The translations under genes and the position numbers were made by a program. The notes beneath the pieces were generated by a model that saw nothing but the letters and a program-made list of their open reading frames with translations, did no database searches and had not been told where the DNA came from. 64,000 nt of DNA from Mycobacteriaceae bacterium. Lineage in GTDB: Bacteria > Pseudomonadota > Gammaproteobacteria > Burkholderiales > Burkholderiaceae_D. This document shows, in pieces, positions 55,579 through 64,000 of this stretch. Within the stretch, counting starts at the first letter, position 1. Every line of letters begins with the position of its first letter. The stretch is from contig CAJCHO010000001.1 of assembly GCA_903970145.1 (NCBI GenBank), forward strand, positions 1 through 64,000. Reading direction: 5' to 3'.

Positions 55579-55906
55579 GTAACAGCTCTCCTAGTAGAGA
55601 CGGCCGATTGCCGTCACCTACCATGAGGCCTACATATCTCCGCGAACCCGCATGAAACCTGTGCTTCTGAGATCAACCACTACCGTCACAGACGGTATTG
55701 CCATGTCGGCAACAGTCGGGCCTAGTCGAAGAAGCTCACGCGTCCCGTCAGTTTTACCGTCAAATTCTCCGCCTGATGGCGCTAAAAAAACGGGAGCTCA
55801 CTCACGACGGTCTTCAAAATCAATAACTTAAAACAGCCGTGCTCTAATCAACTATTTTTGGGGAATATTCTCAAGTTATTGATTTATATAAAAAAACAAC
55901 CCACGC
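55579..55906. other. Integrase-guaA junction with candidate arm sites
   Basis: 328 bp, AT-rich towards guaA. CCGTCAGTTTTACCGTCAAA (55745-55764) closely resembles 50627-50646 at the other att copy. The integrase promoter and accessory sites should lie here. The natural guaA terminator has been displaced by the insertion. Confidence 0.45.
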
Positions 55907-57484
55907 CTACTCCCACTCGATGGTGGCAGGCGGCTTTCCCGAGATATCGTAAACAACCCGATTAATGCCACGTACCTCATTGATTATCCGGTTGGAGGTT
56001 CGACCGAGCAGTTCGTGTGGCAGGTGCGCCCAGTGCGCCGTCATGAAGTCGCTGGTTTGCACCGCGCGCAACGCAACCACCCATTCGTAGGTGCGTCCGT
56101 CGCCCATCACACCAACCGACTTGACCGGCACGAACACCGCGAAGGCCTGGGACGTTAGATCGTACCAACTCCTGCCCGAGGCATCGCGCGTATTGCGCAA
56201 TTCCTCAATGAAAATTGCGTCGGCGCGTCGCAGCAGATCCGCGTATTCCGACTTGATTTCACCGAGGATGCGAACCCCGAGACCGGGACCGGGGAAGGGA
56301 TGTCGAAACACCATGTCATGCGGCAAGCCGAGCGCCTCACCGAGTTCCCGGACTTCGTCCTTGAAGAGCTCGCGTAGCGGCTCCAGAAGTTTTAGGTGGA
56401 GCGTCTCCGGCAAGCCGCCCACATTGTGGTGCGACTTGATGGTCATCGCCTTCTTGCTCTTGGCGCCGGCCGATTCGATTACGTCCGGATAGATCGTTCC
56501 CTGGGCCAGCCAGCGCGCCTTCTTGAGCTTGGCCGCCTCGGTCTGGAAGACTTCAACGAACTCGGCGCCGATGATCTTGCGCTTTCGCTCGGGGTCGGAT
56601 TCACCGCTGAGTTTCTTGAGAAACTGCGCGGCAGCATTGACATGAATGACCCGCACGCCCAGCGCCGAAAAGGTTTCCATCACCTGCTCGGCCTCGTTCA
56701 GGCGCAATAAGCCATGGTCCACAAAAACGCAGGTGAGCTGGCTGCCGATGGCACGCTGCAATAGCGCTGCCGCCACGGAACTGTCGACACCGCCCGACAG
56801 TCCGAGAATTACCTCCTCCTCGCCAACCTCGCGCTTGATGCGCGCGACCGCCTCGGCGACATAGTCGACCATGACCCAGTCCGGCTTCGCCTTGCAGATG
56901 TCGAGCACGAAGCGCGACAGGATCGCCTGGCCCTGCTTCGTGTGCGTAACCTCGGGATGAAACTGGACCGCATAGAATCCGCGCGCCTCATCGGCCATCG
57001 CGGCAATCGGACACGACTCGGTAGACGCCATGAGCGCGAATCCGGGAGGCATTGCCGTCACCTTGTCACCGTGGCTCATCCACACATTGAGCAGTCCATG
57101 ACCGTCCGCACTGGTGTGATCGAATATTCCCTCCAGCAGGCGCTTGTGACCGCGGACGCGCACCTCGGCAAAACCGAATTCGCGCGTCTGGCCCCCTTCC
57201 ACCTTGCCGCCCAGTTGTTGCGCCATCACCTGCATGCCGTAGCAGATTCCGAGTACCGGCACGCCCAGCTCGAATACGACTCGCGGCGCCTTGTCGGTCG
57301 ACTCCTCATAGGCTGACATGTGACTGCCAGACAGGATTACCCCGATCGGGGCAAAGTCACGGATGAACTGGTCGCTGACATCGCACGGGTGGATCTCGCA
57401 ATACACGTGAGCCGCGCGCACGCGCCTGGCAATCAGCTGGGTAACCTGGGAACCGAAGTCGAGTATGAGGATGCGCGAGTGCAT
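55907..57484 (-). CDS. guaA: GMP synthase (glutamine-hydrolysing)
   Basis: 525 residues from ATG 57484; a 60-residue upstream extension overlaps the MFS gene and is rejected. Glutamine amidotransferase domain with [14 protein letters not shown] (catalytic Cys) and [17 protein letters not shown]-pyrophosphatase P-loop [16 protein letters not shown]-terminal dimerisation domain ending KPPATIEWE. It aminates XMP to GMP. The stop codon lies in the island att core. One base separates its start from the MFS stop, so it is in the guaB operon. Confidence 0.95.
   Translation of the reverse strand: MHSRILILDFGSQVTQLIARRVRAAHVYCEIHPCDVSDQFIRDFAPIGVILSGSHMSAYEESTDKAPRVVFELGVPVLGICYGMQVMAQQLGGKVEGGQTREFGFAEVRVRGHKRLLEGIFDHTSADGHGLLNVWMSHGDKVTAMPPGFALMASTESCPIAAMADEARGFYAVQFHPEVTHTKQGQAILSRFVLDICKAKPDWVMVDYVAEAVARIKREVGEEEVILGLSGGVDSSVAAALLQRAIGSQLTCVFVDHGLLRLNEAEQVMETFSALGVRVIHVNAAAQFLKKLSGESDPERKRKIIGAEFVEVFQTEAAKLKKARWLAQGTIYPDVIESAGAKSKKAMTIKSHHNVGGLPETLHLKLLEPLRELFKDEVRELGEALGLPHDMVFRHPFPGPGLGVRILGEIKSEYADLLRRADAIFIEELRNTRDASGRSWYDLTSQAFAVFVPVKSVGVMGDGRTYEWVVALRAVQTSDFMTAHWAHLPHELLGRTSNRIINEVRGINRVVYDISGKPPATIEWE
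55909..55921 (+). repeat. att direct repeat within the guaA 3' end
   Basis: ACTCCCACTCGAT covers the last codons of guaA (ATC GAG TGG GAG plus T of the stop, minus strand). The integration thus keeps the reading frame of guaA intact. The 3' end of guaA is a known integration site of genomic islands. Confidence 0.7.
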
Positions 57485-57485
57485 G

Positions 57486-58754
57486 TCAGGCAGGGGGGGC
57501 AGTAGCGGGATTGGGGGAGTCGTCGCGCAAAAGGCGTGGCAGCGCGAACAGGAGAGCCAAAAAGGCGAGCAGCGATGCGAGGAAAAATGGCGCACCCAGT
57601 CTCCAGTCGCCGGCCGGCAAGTGGCCGACCTGGGCGAACAGGGTGGCACCAAGCACGGGGGCAATGACGATCATGAGACTTGACAGGGAACTGAGCGCGC
57701 CGAGGGTCGCTCCCTGATCGCTGGCGTCGGCCGCCTCGGAGACAATGCTCTGCAGCGGCGGCCCGGCAGCCATGGCGAACAGGTTGCAAAAGATGATCAC
57801 GTACATCACCCAGCCAGCGCTAGCCAGCCCATAGGCGATGTAGGCGAGCGTTGCCGAGGTGAGGCCGATCAGCACCAGGTGACGCCGGCCGAACCATTTG
57901 AGTAGTCGTGACAGCAGCAGGCCCTGCACCAGCGCAAACGAGATACCCACCACGAACAGCGAGACCCCATTCTGCTGGGGTCCCCAGTCAAAGCGGCGCG
58001 TCGTATAGAGCACCCAGGTCGTCTGCAAAATGAACTGCGCCAGATTTATCAGGCCGATCGTGACAATCAGGCCGCCCACACCCTTTAGCTCCGAGAGTCG
58101 CAGTAGCGCAGCAAACGGATTGGCCCTGGCAAGCTCGATGCGCGTCACACGCCGCTCTGGCGCCAGGGACTCCGGAAGCACGAATACTCCGTAGAGGACG
58201 TTGAGCCCGCTCAGCCCCGCTGCGCACAAAAAGGGCAGTCGTAGGTCATATTCGCCGAGCACGCCACCGATCACCGGCCCGAGTATGAAGCCCACGCCAA
58301 AGGCCGCACCGAGCTTGCCAAAGCGCGCGGCGCGCTCCTCGGGAGCCGTGATGTCGGCGACGTAGGCCGTTGCCACGGCCAGATTGGCCGACAATGCACC
58401 ACCGAGCAGGCGCCCGATCAATAACAGCCATAGAGAAGTTGCGAAATAGGTGATCAGGAAATTGACACCCATCCCGGTAATTCCGAGCAAAAGCAGCGGT
58501 CGGCGCCCGATCCTGTCTGATAGCGCTCCCAGGAACGGCGCGCACAGGAACTGCATCAGCCCGAAACTGCACACCAAAGCGCCATACCAGTAGGCCTGGG
58601 CATCCCGGCTCGTGGTCATCTGACCGACCAGGCCCGGCAGCACGGGAATGATGAGGCCAATGCCGATCAGATCGATCAGCACCGTAACCATGATGAATCC
58701 CATGCCCGCCTGCCGCCCCCGGCCTGCGGCCACCGGGTTCGAGGAATCGTTCAC
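57486..58754 (-). CDS. MFS drug/H+ antiporter-type transporter (TetA-like)
   Basis: 422 residues, GTG 58754, twelve predicted helices. Motif [20 protein letters not shown] after helix 2, motif-C-like [16 protein letters not shown] in helix 5, and GRLLGG are typical of the DHA1/TetA group. It sits between guaB and guaA with six and one bases between stops and starts, so it is co-transcribed with GMP synthesis genes. A role in purine or nucleoside analogue efflux is possible but inferred from position only. Confidence 0.85.
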   Translation of the reverse strand: MNDSSNPVAAGRGRQAGMGFIMVTVLIDLIGIGLIIPVLPGLVGQMTTSRDAQAYWYGALVCSFGLMQFLCAPFLGALSDRIGRRPLLLLGITGMGVNFLITYFATSLWLLLIGRLLGGALSANLAVATAYVADITAPEERAARFGKLGAAFGVGFILGPVIGGVLGEYDLRLPFLCAAGLSGLNVLYGVFVLPESLAPERRVTRIELARANPFAALLRLSELKGVGGLIVTIGLINLAQFILQTTWVLYTTRRFDWGPQQNGVSLFVVGISFALVQGLLLSRLLKWFGRRHLVLIGLTSATLAYIAYGLASAGWVMYVIIFCNLFAMAAGPPLQSIVSEAADASDQGATLGALSSLSSLMIVIAPVLGATLFAQVGHLPAGDWRLGAPFFLASLLAFLALLFALPRLLRDDSPNPATAPPA

Positions 58755-58760
58755 GGACGG

Positions 58761-60221
58761 CTACTCGACACGGTAATTGGGGGCTTCCTTGGTGATCTGG
58801 ACATCGTGGACGTGCGACTCTCGCATGCCCGCCGACGTAATCTCGACGAACTGCGCCTGAGAACGCATGTCATCGATATTGGCGCAGCCACAGTAGCCCA
58901 TTGAAGAACGCAGTCCGCCGGTCAGCTGGTGCAGGATCGCCAGCACGCTGCCCTTATAGGCGACCCGGCCCTCAATCCCTTCGGGTACCAGCTTCTCAGC
59001 GTTCAAGTCACCTTCCTGGAAATAGCGGTCCGCCGAGCCGTCCTGCATGGCGCCAAGCGACCCCATGCCGCGATAGCCCTTGTAGGAACGACCCTGAAAA
59101 AGGATCACTTCGCCAGGCGCCTCCTCGGTGCCCGCGAACAGGCCACCCATCATGACGCTATAGGCCCCGGCCGCGATTGCCTTGGCGATATCACCCGAAT
59201 AGCGCACGCCGCCATCGGCAATCAGGGGCACGCCGCTGCCATCGAGCGCCTTGGCGACATTGGCGATGGCCGTAATCTGCGGCACGCCCACGCCGGCGAC
59301 GATGCGGGTGGTACAGATCGATCCCGGACCGATCCCGACCTTGACGGCATCCACGCCCTGCTCGACGAGCGCGCGCGCGCCTTCGCCCGTGGCGATATTG
59401 CCGCCGATGACCTGCAAATCCGGAAAATTCTTCTTCACCCAGCGAACCCGTTCGAGCACGCCCTTGCTATGACCGTGCGCAGTATCGACTACCAGCACGT
59501 CCACCCCGGCGGCGGCGAGCAGCTCGCAGCGTTCCTCGGTGTCGTCACCCACACCGACGGCGGCGCCCACGCGCAGCTTGCCCTGTTCGTCGCGACAGGC
59601 ATTGGGGTGCTCGGTCGCTTTCTGGATATCCTTGACGGTAATGAGTCCGCGCAATTCGAAGGCGTCGTTGACCACCACCACGCGCTCGAGGCGATGGCGG
59701 TTCATCAGGCGCTTGGCCTCGATCAGACTTGCTCCCTCGCGCACCGTGACCAGTTTTTCGAGCGGCGTCATTTTCTCGCGCGCCTCGGCGTCCAGTTCCT
59801 CCTCAAAACGCAGGTCACGATTGGTGATGATGCCCACCACCTTCTTGCCCTCTACGACCGGAAAGCCGGAAATGCCGTGTTGCGCCGTGAGCGCTATGAC
59901 GTCTCGGATTTTCATGTGTGGGGGAATCGTGATCGGGTCGCGCAGCACACCCGATTCATAGCGCTTGACCCGGGCCACTTCGCGGGCCTGATCGCGCGCC
60001 GAGAGATTCTTGTGCACGATACCGATGCCACCCTCCTGGCCCATTGCTATGGCAAGGCGCGATTCCGTCACGGTGTCCATTGCAGCCGAGACGAGCGGAA
60101 TGTTCAGCTCGATGGCACGCGAAAGGCGGGTTTTGAGAGTAGTATCGCGAGGAAGGATGGCCGAGTAGGCCGGAATCAGGAGGACGTCATCGAACGTCAG
60201 TGCTTTCTGAACCAAACGCAT
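58761..60221 (-). CDS. guaB: IMP dehydrogenase
   Basis: 486 residues from ATG 60221; a longer open frame to 60869 reads antisense through the DUF4124 gene and is rejected. The start [17 protein letters not shown], two CBS domains (about 95-210; [21 protein letters not shown] and [19 protein letters not shown]), the active-site loop [17 protein letters not shown] with the catalytic Cys, and [12 protein letters not shown] are typical. It oxidises IMP to XMP, feeding GuaA. First gene of the guaB-MFS-guaA operon. Confidence 0.95.
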   Translation of the reverse strand: MRLVQKALTFDDVLLIPAYSAILPRDTTLKTRLSRAIELNIPLVSAAMDTVTESRLAIAMGQEGGIGIVHKNLSARDQAREVARVKRYESGVLRDPITIPPHMKIRDVIALTAQHGISGFPVVEGKKVVGIITNRDLRFEEELDAEAREKMTPLEKLVTVREGASLIEAKRLMNRHRLERVVVVNDAFELRGLITVKDIQKATEHPNACRDEQGKLRVGAAVGVGDDTEERCELLAAAGVDVLVVDTAHGHSKGVLERVRWVKKNFPDLQVIGGNIATGEGARALVEQGVDAVKVGIGPGSICTTRIVAGVGVPQITAIANVAKALDGSGVPLIADGGVRYSGDIAKAIAAGAYSVMMGGLFAGTEEAPGEVILFQGRSYKGYRGMGSLGAMQDGSADRYFQEGDLNAEKLVPEGIEGRVAYKGSVLAILHQLTGGLRSSMGYCGCANIDDMRSQAQFVEITSAGMRESHVHDVQITKEAPNYRVE

Positions 60222-60371
60222 TGCGTTTTCCTTAAGGCACAAAAGCGGATTATACAGAAAGTCGCGGCCGGCCTCTCGTGCATGAGGCCGTCGGGGAAGT
60301 ACCACATCCCGCATTGACGCAAAACAGTGCCTCGCGTACTGTGAGGGTCGATTTCGTTGGAGTAGAAAAGC

Positions 60372-60872
60372 ATGCGCACCTTCGCATCGATAAGCTGTGC
60401 CGCGCTGATAGTTTGCGCAGCGACTCTGCCTTCGCTGGCCTGTGCCCAGTGGGTCTGGAAGGACGATCAGGGTCATATGGTCATGAGTGACCAGCCCCCG
60501 CCCAAGGATGTCCCGGAGTCGCGCATCGTGCGCTCGCCCTCGGGCCGCAGCCTTACACCCGCTCCCGCAACCCCGGCTCCCGCCGCAGCGGACGGCGATA
60601 ACAAGCCCAAGACGCTGGCCGAGCAGGACGCCGACTTCAAAAAGCGCCAGAAGGACGCCGCCGAGGCCGCCAAGAAGCAGTCTGACGAAGAGCAGAAAAA
60701 GGCCGCGATCGCCAAGGCCTGCCAGCAGCAGCGTGACAATCTGGCCGCGCTGCAAAGCGGTCAGCGCATGGCGACCTATGATTCCAGCGGCAATCGCTCG
60801 ATCATGGACGACAGTGCGCGCAATGCGGAAATGGCGCGCCAGCAGTCCGAGATCGCCGCGAACTGCCACTAG
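60372..60872 (+). CDS. DUF4124-domain secreted protein
   Basis: 166 residues, ATG 60372, signal peptide of about 25 residues (ending ACA). The DUF4124 core [18 protein letters not shown] follows at once, then an Ala/Pro linker and a Lys/Glu-rich coiled region ([19 protein letters not shown]). Periplasmic, with unknown function. Divergent from guaB and convergent with rnfH, whose stop codon shares a CTAG with its own. Confidence 0.8.
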   Translation: MRTFASISCAALIVCAATLPSLACAQWVWKDDQGHMVMSDQPPPKDVPESRIVRSPSGRSLTPAPATPAPAAADGDNKPKTLAEQDADFKKRQKDAAEAAKKQSDEEQKKAAIAKACQQQRDNLAALQSGQRMATYDSSGNRSIMDDSARNAEMARQQSEIAANCH

Positions 60873-61177
60873 GGCCGGCGCGCACTCGCCTTGCGCTTGC
60901 GCGTCGCCCGGGCGCGCGCGAGGCGCGCTTCGTTGGGGCTAAGGAGAAGCGGTCGCAGAATGTCCACGCGGTCGCCGTCAGCGAGCACATGTCCGGTCTC
61001 GCAGCGTTTGCCAAAGATTCCAAAGCTGCAGTCCTCGCTCGACAGGTCGCAGCGTTCGGGCAGCCCGCTCGCCGCGAGCGCGTCGCCCAGCGTCGCACCG
61101 CGCGCTAAGACCAGCTGCACTGAATAGAGCGCCTCGGGCAGGGCGTAGACCACCTCAACGCGCACCACCTCGCTCAT
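60869..61177 (-). CDS. rnfH: RnfH-family ubiquitin-like protein
   Basis: 102 residues, ATG 61177. [37 protein letters not shown] and [20 protein letters not shown] are typical of the UPF0125/RnfH beta-grasp family; a basic tail follows. Overlaps ratA by four bases, the same ratA-rnfH order as in E. coli. Confidence 0.88.
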   Translation of the reverse strand: MSEVVRVEVVYALPEALYSVQLVLARGATLGDALAASGLPERCDLSSEDCSFGIFGKRCETGHVLADGDRVDILRPLLLSPNEARLARARATRKRKASARRP

Positions 61178-61608
61178 GGACCGTAGAGCGCCTGGGCGCG
61201 CCGCGTAAAGCTGTCGATGAAGCTGTTGGCGATCTGATGGAATACCGGGCCGAGCAGGCGCTCAAGCAGTGCCGAGGAAAAACCATAGGTGAGTCGGAAC
61301 TCGACCTTGCACGAACCCTCGCCAAGCGCGATAAAGCACCAGGAGCCGTCGAGCTCGGAGAAGGGGCCCTCGACCAGTTCCATGTCGATGCGCTCGTTGG
61401 CGACAAGGCTATTGCGTGTGGTGAAGCTTTTGCGCACGGTGAGATAGACGATCTCGACAGTGGCCAGTGCACTGATGGCCGAGTCGCGTACTACCCGGCT
61501 GCTGCCGCACCACGGCAGGAACTGCGGGTACTTCTCGACATCGTCGACGAGAGCATACATTTGCGCCGCCCCGTAGGGCACGAGCACTGACTTCTCCACT
61601 ACAGCCAT
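61174..61608 (-). CDS. ratA: RatA-type SRPBCC (START-like) protein
   Basis: 144 residues from ATG 61608. Starts VEKSVLVPYGAAQMYALVDD with YPQFLPWCGSSRVV and continues FRLTYGFSSALLERLLGPVF. Family homologous to Coq10 and E. coli RatA; Coq10-type members bind ubiquinone, while RatA was described as an inhibitor of ribosome association. Which role applies is uncertain. Divergent from smpB, the usual arrangement. Confidence 0.88.
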   Translation of the reverse strand: MAVVEKSVLVPYGAAQMYALVDDVEKYPQFLPWCGSSRVVRDSAISALATVEIVYLTVRKSFTTRNSLVANERIDMELVEGPFSELDGSWCFIALGEGSCKVEFRLTYGFSSALLERLLGPVFHQIANSFIDSFTRRAQALYGP

Positions 61609-61717
61609 ACGCGATGCGGTCCCGGTTGCTAGAATGCGCGATTGACTTTGCGGTCGCTTCGTCGCGCAGCGCAAGTCAGGGGCATTGTACCCAAGCCCCG
61701 CAGCCCGGATCATTCCC

Positions 61718-62167
61718 ATGAGCATCATAGAAAACCGCAAGGCCCTGCACGACTATTCGATCGAGGAGCGCTTTGAAGCGGGCCTTGAGCTGCTTGGCTG
61801 GGAGGTCAAGGCGATTCGCGCTGGACGCAGCAATATCAAGGAGGCCTACGTTTTCGTGCGCGACGGCGAGGTGTTTCTTCTTGGGGCGCACATCACGCCC
61901 CTTGCCCAGGCTTCCACCCACGTCCTGGTTGATCCGACCCGAACCCGCAAACTGCTGCTGCACAATGCCGAGATCCGCAGGCTGATCGGCAAGGTCGAGC
62001 GCGCCGGATACACGCTGGTGCCACTCGATCTGCATTTCAATCGCGGACGCATCAAGCTCAACGTCGGCCTCGCCAAAGGTAAGAAGCTGCACGACAAGCG
62101 CGACGCGGATCGCGAGCGCGACTGGAAGCGCGACCAGCAGCGCTTACTCAAGCAGAACACGCGCTAG
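61718..62167 (+). CDS. smpB: SsrA-binding protein SmpB
   Basis: 149 residues from ATG 61718. [40 protein letters not shown] and the basic C-terminal tail [19 protein letters not shown] with QRLLKQ are canonical. It delivers tmRNA to stalled ribosomes. The ssrA gene itself is not seen in the window. Divergent from ratA-rnfH. Confidence 0.95.
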   Translation: MSIIENRKALHDYSIEERFEAGLELLGWEVKAIRAGRSNIKEAYVFVRDGEVFLLGAHITPLAQASTHVLVDPTRTRKLLLHNAEIRRLIGKVERAGYTLVPLDLHFNRGRIKLNVGLAKGKKLHDKRDADRERDWKRDQQRLLKQNTR

Positions 62168-62215
62168 GCAGACACCGCCCGGCGTGCCGACCAAGGGGCG
62201 CCGGCTCGAATGCCC

Positions 62216-63139
62216 TCAACGGGCTGCGGACTGGCTCTTCACAATGGTCAGTGCCGCGCCGATCAGGCTGCCGACATCGGCGAAGTTTGCCGGAATGATG
62301 ACCGAATTGCCGACCTTGGCCAGATTGCCAAAGGCGTTCACGTACTGCTCGGCGACCTTCAGGTTTACCGCGTCCATGCCACCCGGCGAACTGATGGCCG
62401 CAGCCACCTGACGGATCGCGCCCGCGGTCGCCTCGGCAATCGCCAGTACTGCGGCTGCATCGCCCTGGGCTTTGTTGATGACGGCCTGCTTCTCACCCTC
62501 GGAGCGCGCAATCGAAGCCTCGCGCTCGCCGGTTGCGATATTGATCTGCTCCTGGCGGCGCCCCTCGGAGGCCGCGATCAGCGCGCGCTTTTCGCGCTCG
62601 GCGGTAATCTGCGCCTGCATGGCGTGCAGAATTTCCTTGGGTGGTGTGAGGTCCTTGATCTCATAGCGCAGCACCTTGACACCCCAGTTGCCGGCCGACT
62701 GGTCGATCGCCGAGACCACACTGTGATTGATGAAGTCGCGCTCCTCGAAGGTCTTGTCGAGTTCGAGCTTGCCGACCACCGAGCGCAGGGTTGTCTGGGC
62801 AAGCTGCGTGATGGCGACGATGTAGTTCGACGAGCCGTAGGACGCGCGCATCGGATCGGTCACCTGGAAATAGAGGATGCCATCGACCTGCAACTGGGTG
62901 TTGTCGCGCGTGATACAGATCTGACTCGGTACGTCGAGCGGTATCTCCTTCAAGGAATGCTGATAGGCAACCCGGTCGGCGAAGGGCAAAATGAAGTTCG
63001 CGCCGGGCGTCAGGGTCTCGTGATATTTGCCAAAACGCTCAACCACCCAGGCGTTCTGCTGGGGCACCACCTTGACCGCACGCAGCACGAACACGACAAA
63101 CAGAACCAGCAGCACCATCGCTACGGTAAAACCTGACAT
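62216..63139 (-). CDS. qmcA: SPFH/band-7 membrane protein (QmcA-like)
   Basis: 307 residues, ATG 63139 with AGGAGG upstream. One N-terminal transmembrane helix (about 5-22), then an SPFH domain (KVVPQQNAWVVERFGKYHETL, VDGILYFQVTDPMRASYG) and a long coiled coil (ITAEREKRALIAASEG, REASIARSEGEKQAVINK). A flotillin/stomatin-like scaffold for membrane microdomains or protease control. It follows the NfeD gene by eight bases, the usual NfeD-SPFH pair. Confidence 0.9.
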   Translation of the reverse strand: MSGFTVAMVLLVLFVVFVLRAVKVVPQQNAWVVERFGKYHETLTPGANFILPFADRVAYQHSLKEIPLDVPSQICITRDNTQLQVDGILYFQVTDPMRASYGSSNYIVAITQLAQTTLRSVVGKLELDKTFEERDFINHSVVSAIDQSAGNWGVKVLRYEIKDLTPPKEILHAMQAQITAEREKRALIAASEGRRQEQINIATGEREASIARSEGEKQAVINKAQGDAAAVLAIAEATAGAIRQVAAAISSPGGMDAVNLKVAEQYVNAFGNLAKVGNSVIIPANFADVGSLIGAALTIVKSQSAAR

Positions 63140-63147
63140 GGAACCTC

Positions 63148-63585
63148 CTAGTTGGTCGAGCCTGCGCGACCGAGCACGAGCGTGCTGCCGCGAATTGCCT
63201 TGATGACCAGCGCTCCGGTCTGATCATCCCCTTCGCTCTCCGGTATGGCATCCCACTGGCTGCCGCGATACTCGACCCGGGCGTGACCGTGTTTCCAGCC
63301 CGCTACCCTCACCTCCTGGCCGATATCGAGAACGACGTCGGGATTGCTGCTCGAATGCACCTGTCCGGCGCGCTGGCGCATGCGGATGCGATGAAACAGG
63401 ATCACCGCCGTGAGTCCGACCACGCTGCCAACGATGATCTGGATCATCAATTCCAGACCCGCCAGGGCGCACAGTGCCGCGGCGATGGCACCCACGCTCA
63501 ACATGAGCAGGTAATAGGTTCCTGTGAAGATCTCGATTGCCAGCAGAGCAAACAGCACTACCAGCCAGCTTGCCGTATCACTCAT
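63148..63585 (-). CDS. NfeD-family membrane protein
   Basis: 145 residues from ATG 63585 (GGGAG upstream), two codons inside the longest frame. Two or three transmembrane helices (about 6-65), then a small OB-fold domain (LDIGQEVRVAGWKHGHARVEYRGSQW). The short YbbK/NfeD-1b type, partner of QmcA. Confidence 0.85.
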   Translation of the reverse strand: MSDTASWLVVLFALLAIEIFTGTYYLLMLSVGAIAAALCALAGLELMIQIIVGSVVGLTAVILFHRIRMRQRAGQVHSSSNPDVVLDIGQEVRVAGWKHGHARVEYRGSQWDAIPESEGDDQTGALVIKAIRGSTLVLGRAGSTN

Positions 63586-63684
63586 TGCCACTCCCGAATG
63601 CTGATTGCGCCATATCGGGCGCGATGCACAGCGAGATTACGCCAAGTTTGGGAAACTTGCGCGCAATCGCCCATAGCTCGGAAA

Positions 63685-64000
63685 TCAGGGGCTGAGGTGT
63701 GCCGCGCTGGAACCCGCCACGACGCTGGTGTGCGGGGTACTCGGACTGCTCGGTGCGAGGGGACGTTCGGCGTGGGGCGGGATCGGTCGCCCGACGGGCC
63801 ACCAGGCGGCCCGCGCCAGACCGAAGGCGTATTGGCAATCGATTAGTGTCACGCCATCGCCTGCAAGGCAGGATTGGGGGCGTGCGGCGCTGGTCGCTGC
63901 TGCCTGGGCTTCGAGCAACTGCTGGCGCGCCCGCTCGGAGGCGATCTGGGCGTCGAGCAGACGGCGCTGCAGGAACTTTTCTTCATTGGCCTGGTTCTGC
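63685..64000 (-). CDS. C-terminal end of an unknown protein, runs off the window
   Basis: The open frame reads in from 64000 with QNQANEEKFLQRRLLDAQIA, a coiled-coil segment, continues through LIDCQYAFGLARAAWWPVGR, and ends in a Pro/Ser-rich tail at 63685. About 105 residues are visible. No domain recognised; the start lies beyond the window, and coding status rests on the uninterrupted frame and residue texture. Confidence 0.5.
   Translation of the reverse strand, partial: QNQANEEKFLQRRLLDAQIASERARQQLLEAQAAATSAARPQSCLAGDGVTLIDCQYAFGLARAAWWPVGRPIPPHAERPLAPSSPSTPHTSVVAGSSAAHLSP

Larger units (their letters stand above)
50761..55921. mobile_element. Integrative element inserted at the 3' end of guaA
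   Basis: Bounded by direct repeats ACTCCCACTCGAT at 55909-55921 (last codons of guaA) and 50761-50773. It encodes a tyrosine integrase next to guaA, AbiEi/AbiEii, and a truncated HsdM. TTTACCGTC-type motifs recur near both ends (50834-50858, 55745-55763) as candidate arm-type integrase sites. About 5.1 kb long; no transfer genes, so a defence cargo island or a reduced integrative element. Confidence 0.7.

Noticed and set aside
60222-60869. N-terminal extension giving a 702-residue IMP dehydrogenase
   Set aside because: Family proteins begin at the [15 protein letters not shown] start; the extension is antisense to the DUF4124 gene.

Overview
The window is a high-GC proteobacterial chromosome segment, most likely from a betaproteobacterium (Burkholderiales-like); a gammaproteobacterium is not excluded. 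This rests on gene order and family membership: qmcA-nfeD / smpB / ratA-rnfH / DUF4124 / guaB-guaA / tadA-LD-carboxypeptidase, a Fpr of the MAAFNTERV type, DUF5329, and paired GGDEF-EAL proteins. No rRNA, tRNA or CRISPR array was found.

Layout. 1-5.1 kb: 5' end of an ArsR repressor with a palindromic operator over its start codon, two hypothetical proteins, a cytosolic BtuF-like protein, and a solute-binding protein convergent with a PAS histidine kinase. 5.3-15.1 kb: an AI-2E family exporter, a large GGDEF-EAL protein, a TonB-dependent receptor, a MA-type metallopeptidase and ketopantoate reductase. 15.3-17.9 kb: a bufferin-type RiPP operon (Cys-rich bufA precursor, MNIO maturase bufB, partner bufC) followed by a small cyclic-nucleotide-binding protein. 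18.3-25.1 kb: a two-gene operon ending in a strong terminator. Its first gene encodes a c-type heme site, Ig-like repeats and two successive outer-membrane barrels in one chain. Its second encodes a lipoprotein with three CxxCH motifs. It reads as a candidate outer-membrane redox system and is the most unusual item here. 25.4-47.9 kb: mostly housekeeping and signalling genes (FecR protein, M20 peptidase, folE, Na/Ca exchanger-like protein, broken TPR-AraC regulator, fpr, LytTR/LytS pair, second AI-2E protein, purT, second GGDEF-EAL, penicillin acylase, LOG protein, hydrolase, LD-carboxypeptidase, tadA).

48.0-55.9 kb: an integrative island wedged between guaA and tadA. A tyrosine integrase and a 13-bp direct repeat of the guaA 3' end define a 5.1-kb inner element carrying AbiE toxin-antitoxin genes and a C-terminally truncated, orphan HsdM. 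The repeat, plus matching sequence outside it, suggests a second decayed element next to it (hipBA, and a poly-gamma-glutamate hydrolase fragment joined to an AbiEii tail). 55.9-64 kb: guaA, an MFS transporter, guaB, DUF4124, rnfH, ratA, smpB, qmcA, nfeD and the C-terminal end of an unknown protein.

Together the accessory parts point to envelope redox and metal handling (bufferin, heme autotransporter, heme lipoprotein, TonB receptor), c-di-GMP signalling, and a defence-rich island at guaA.
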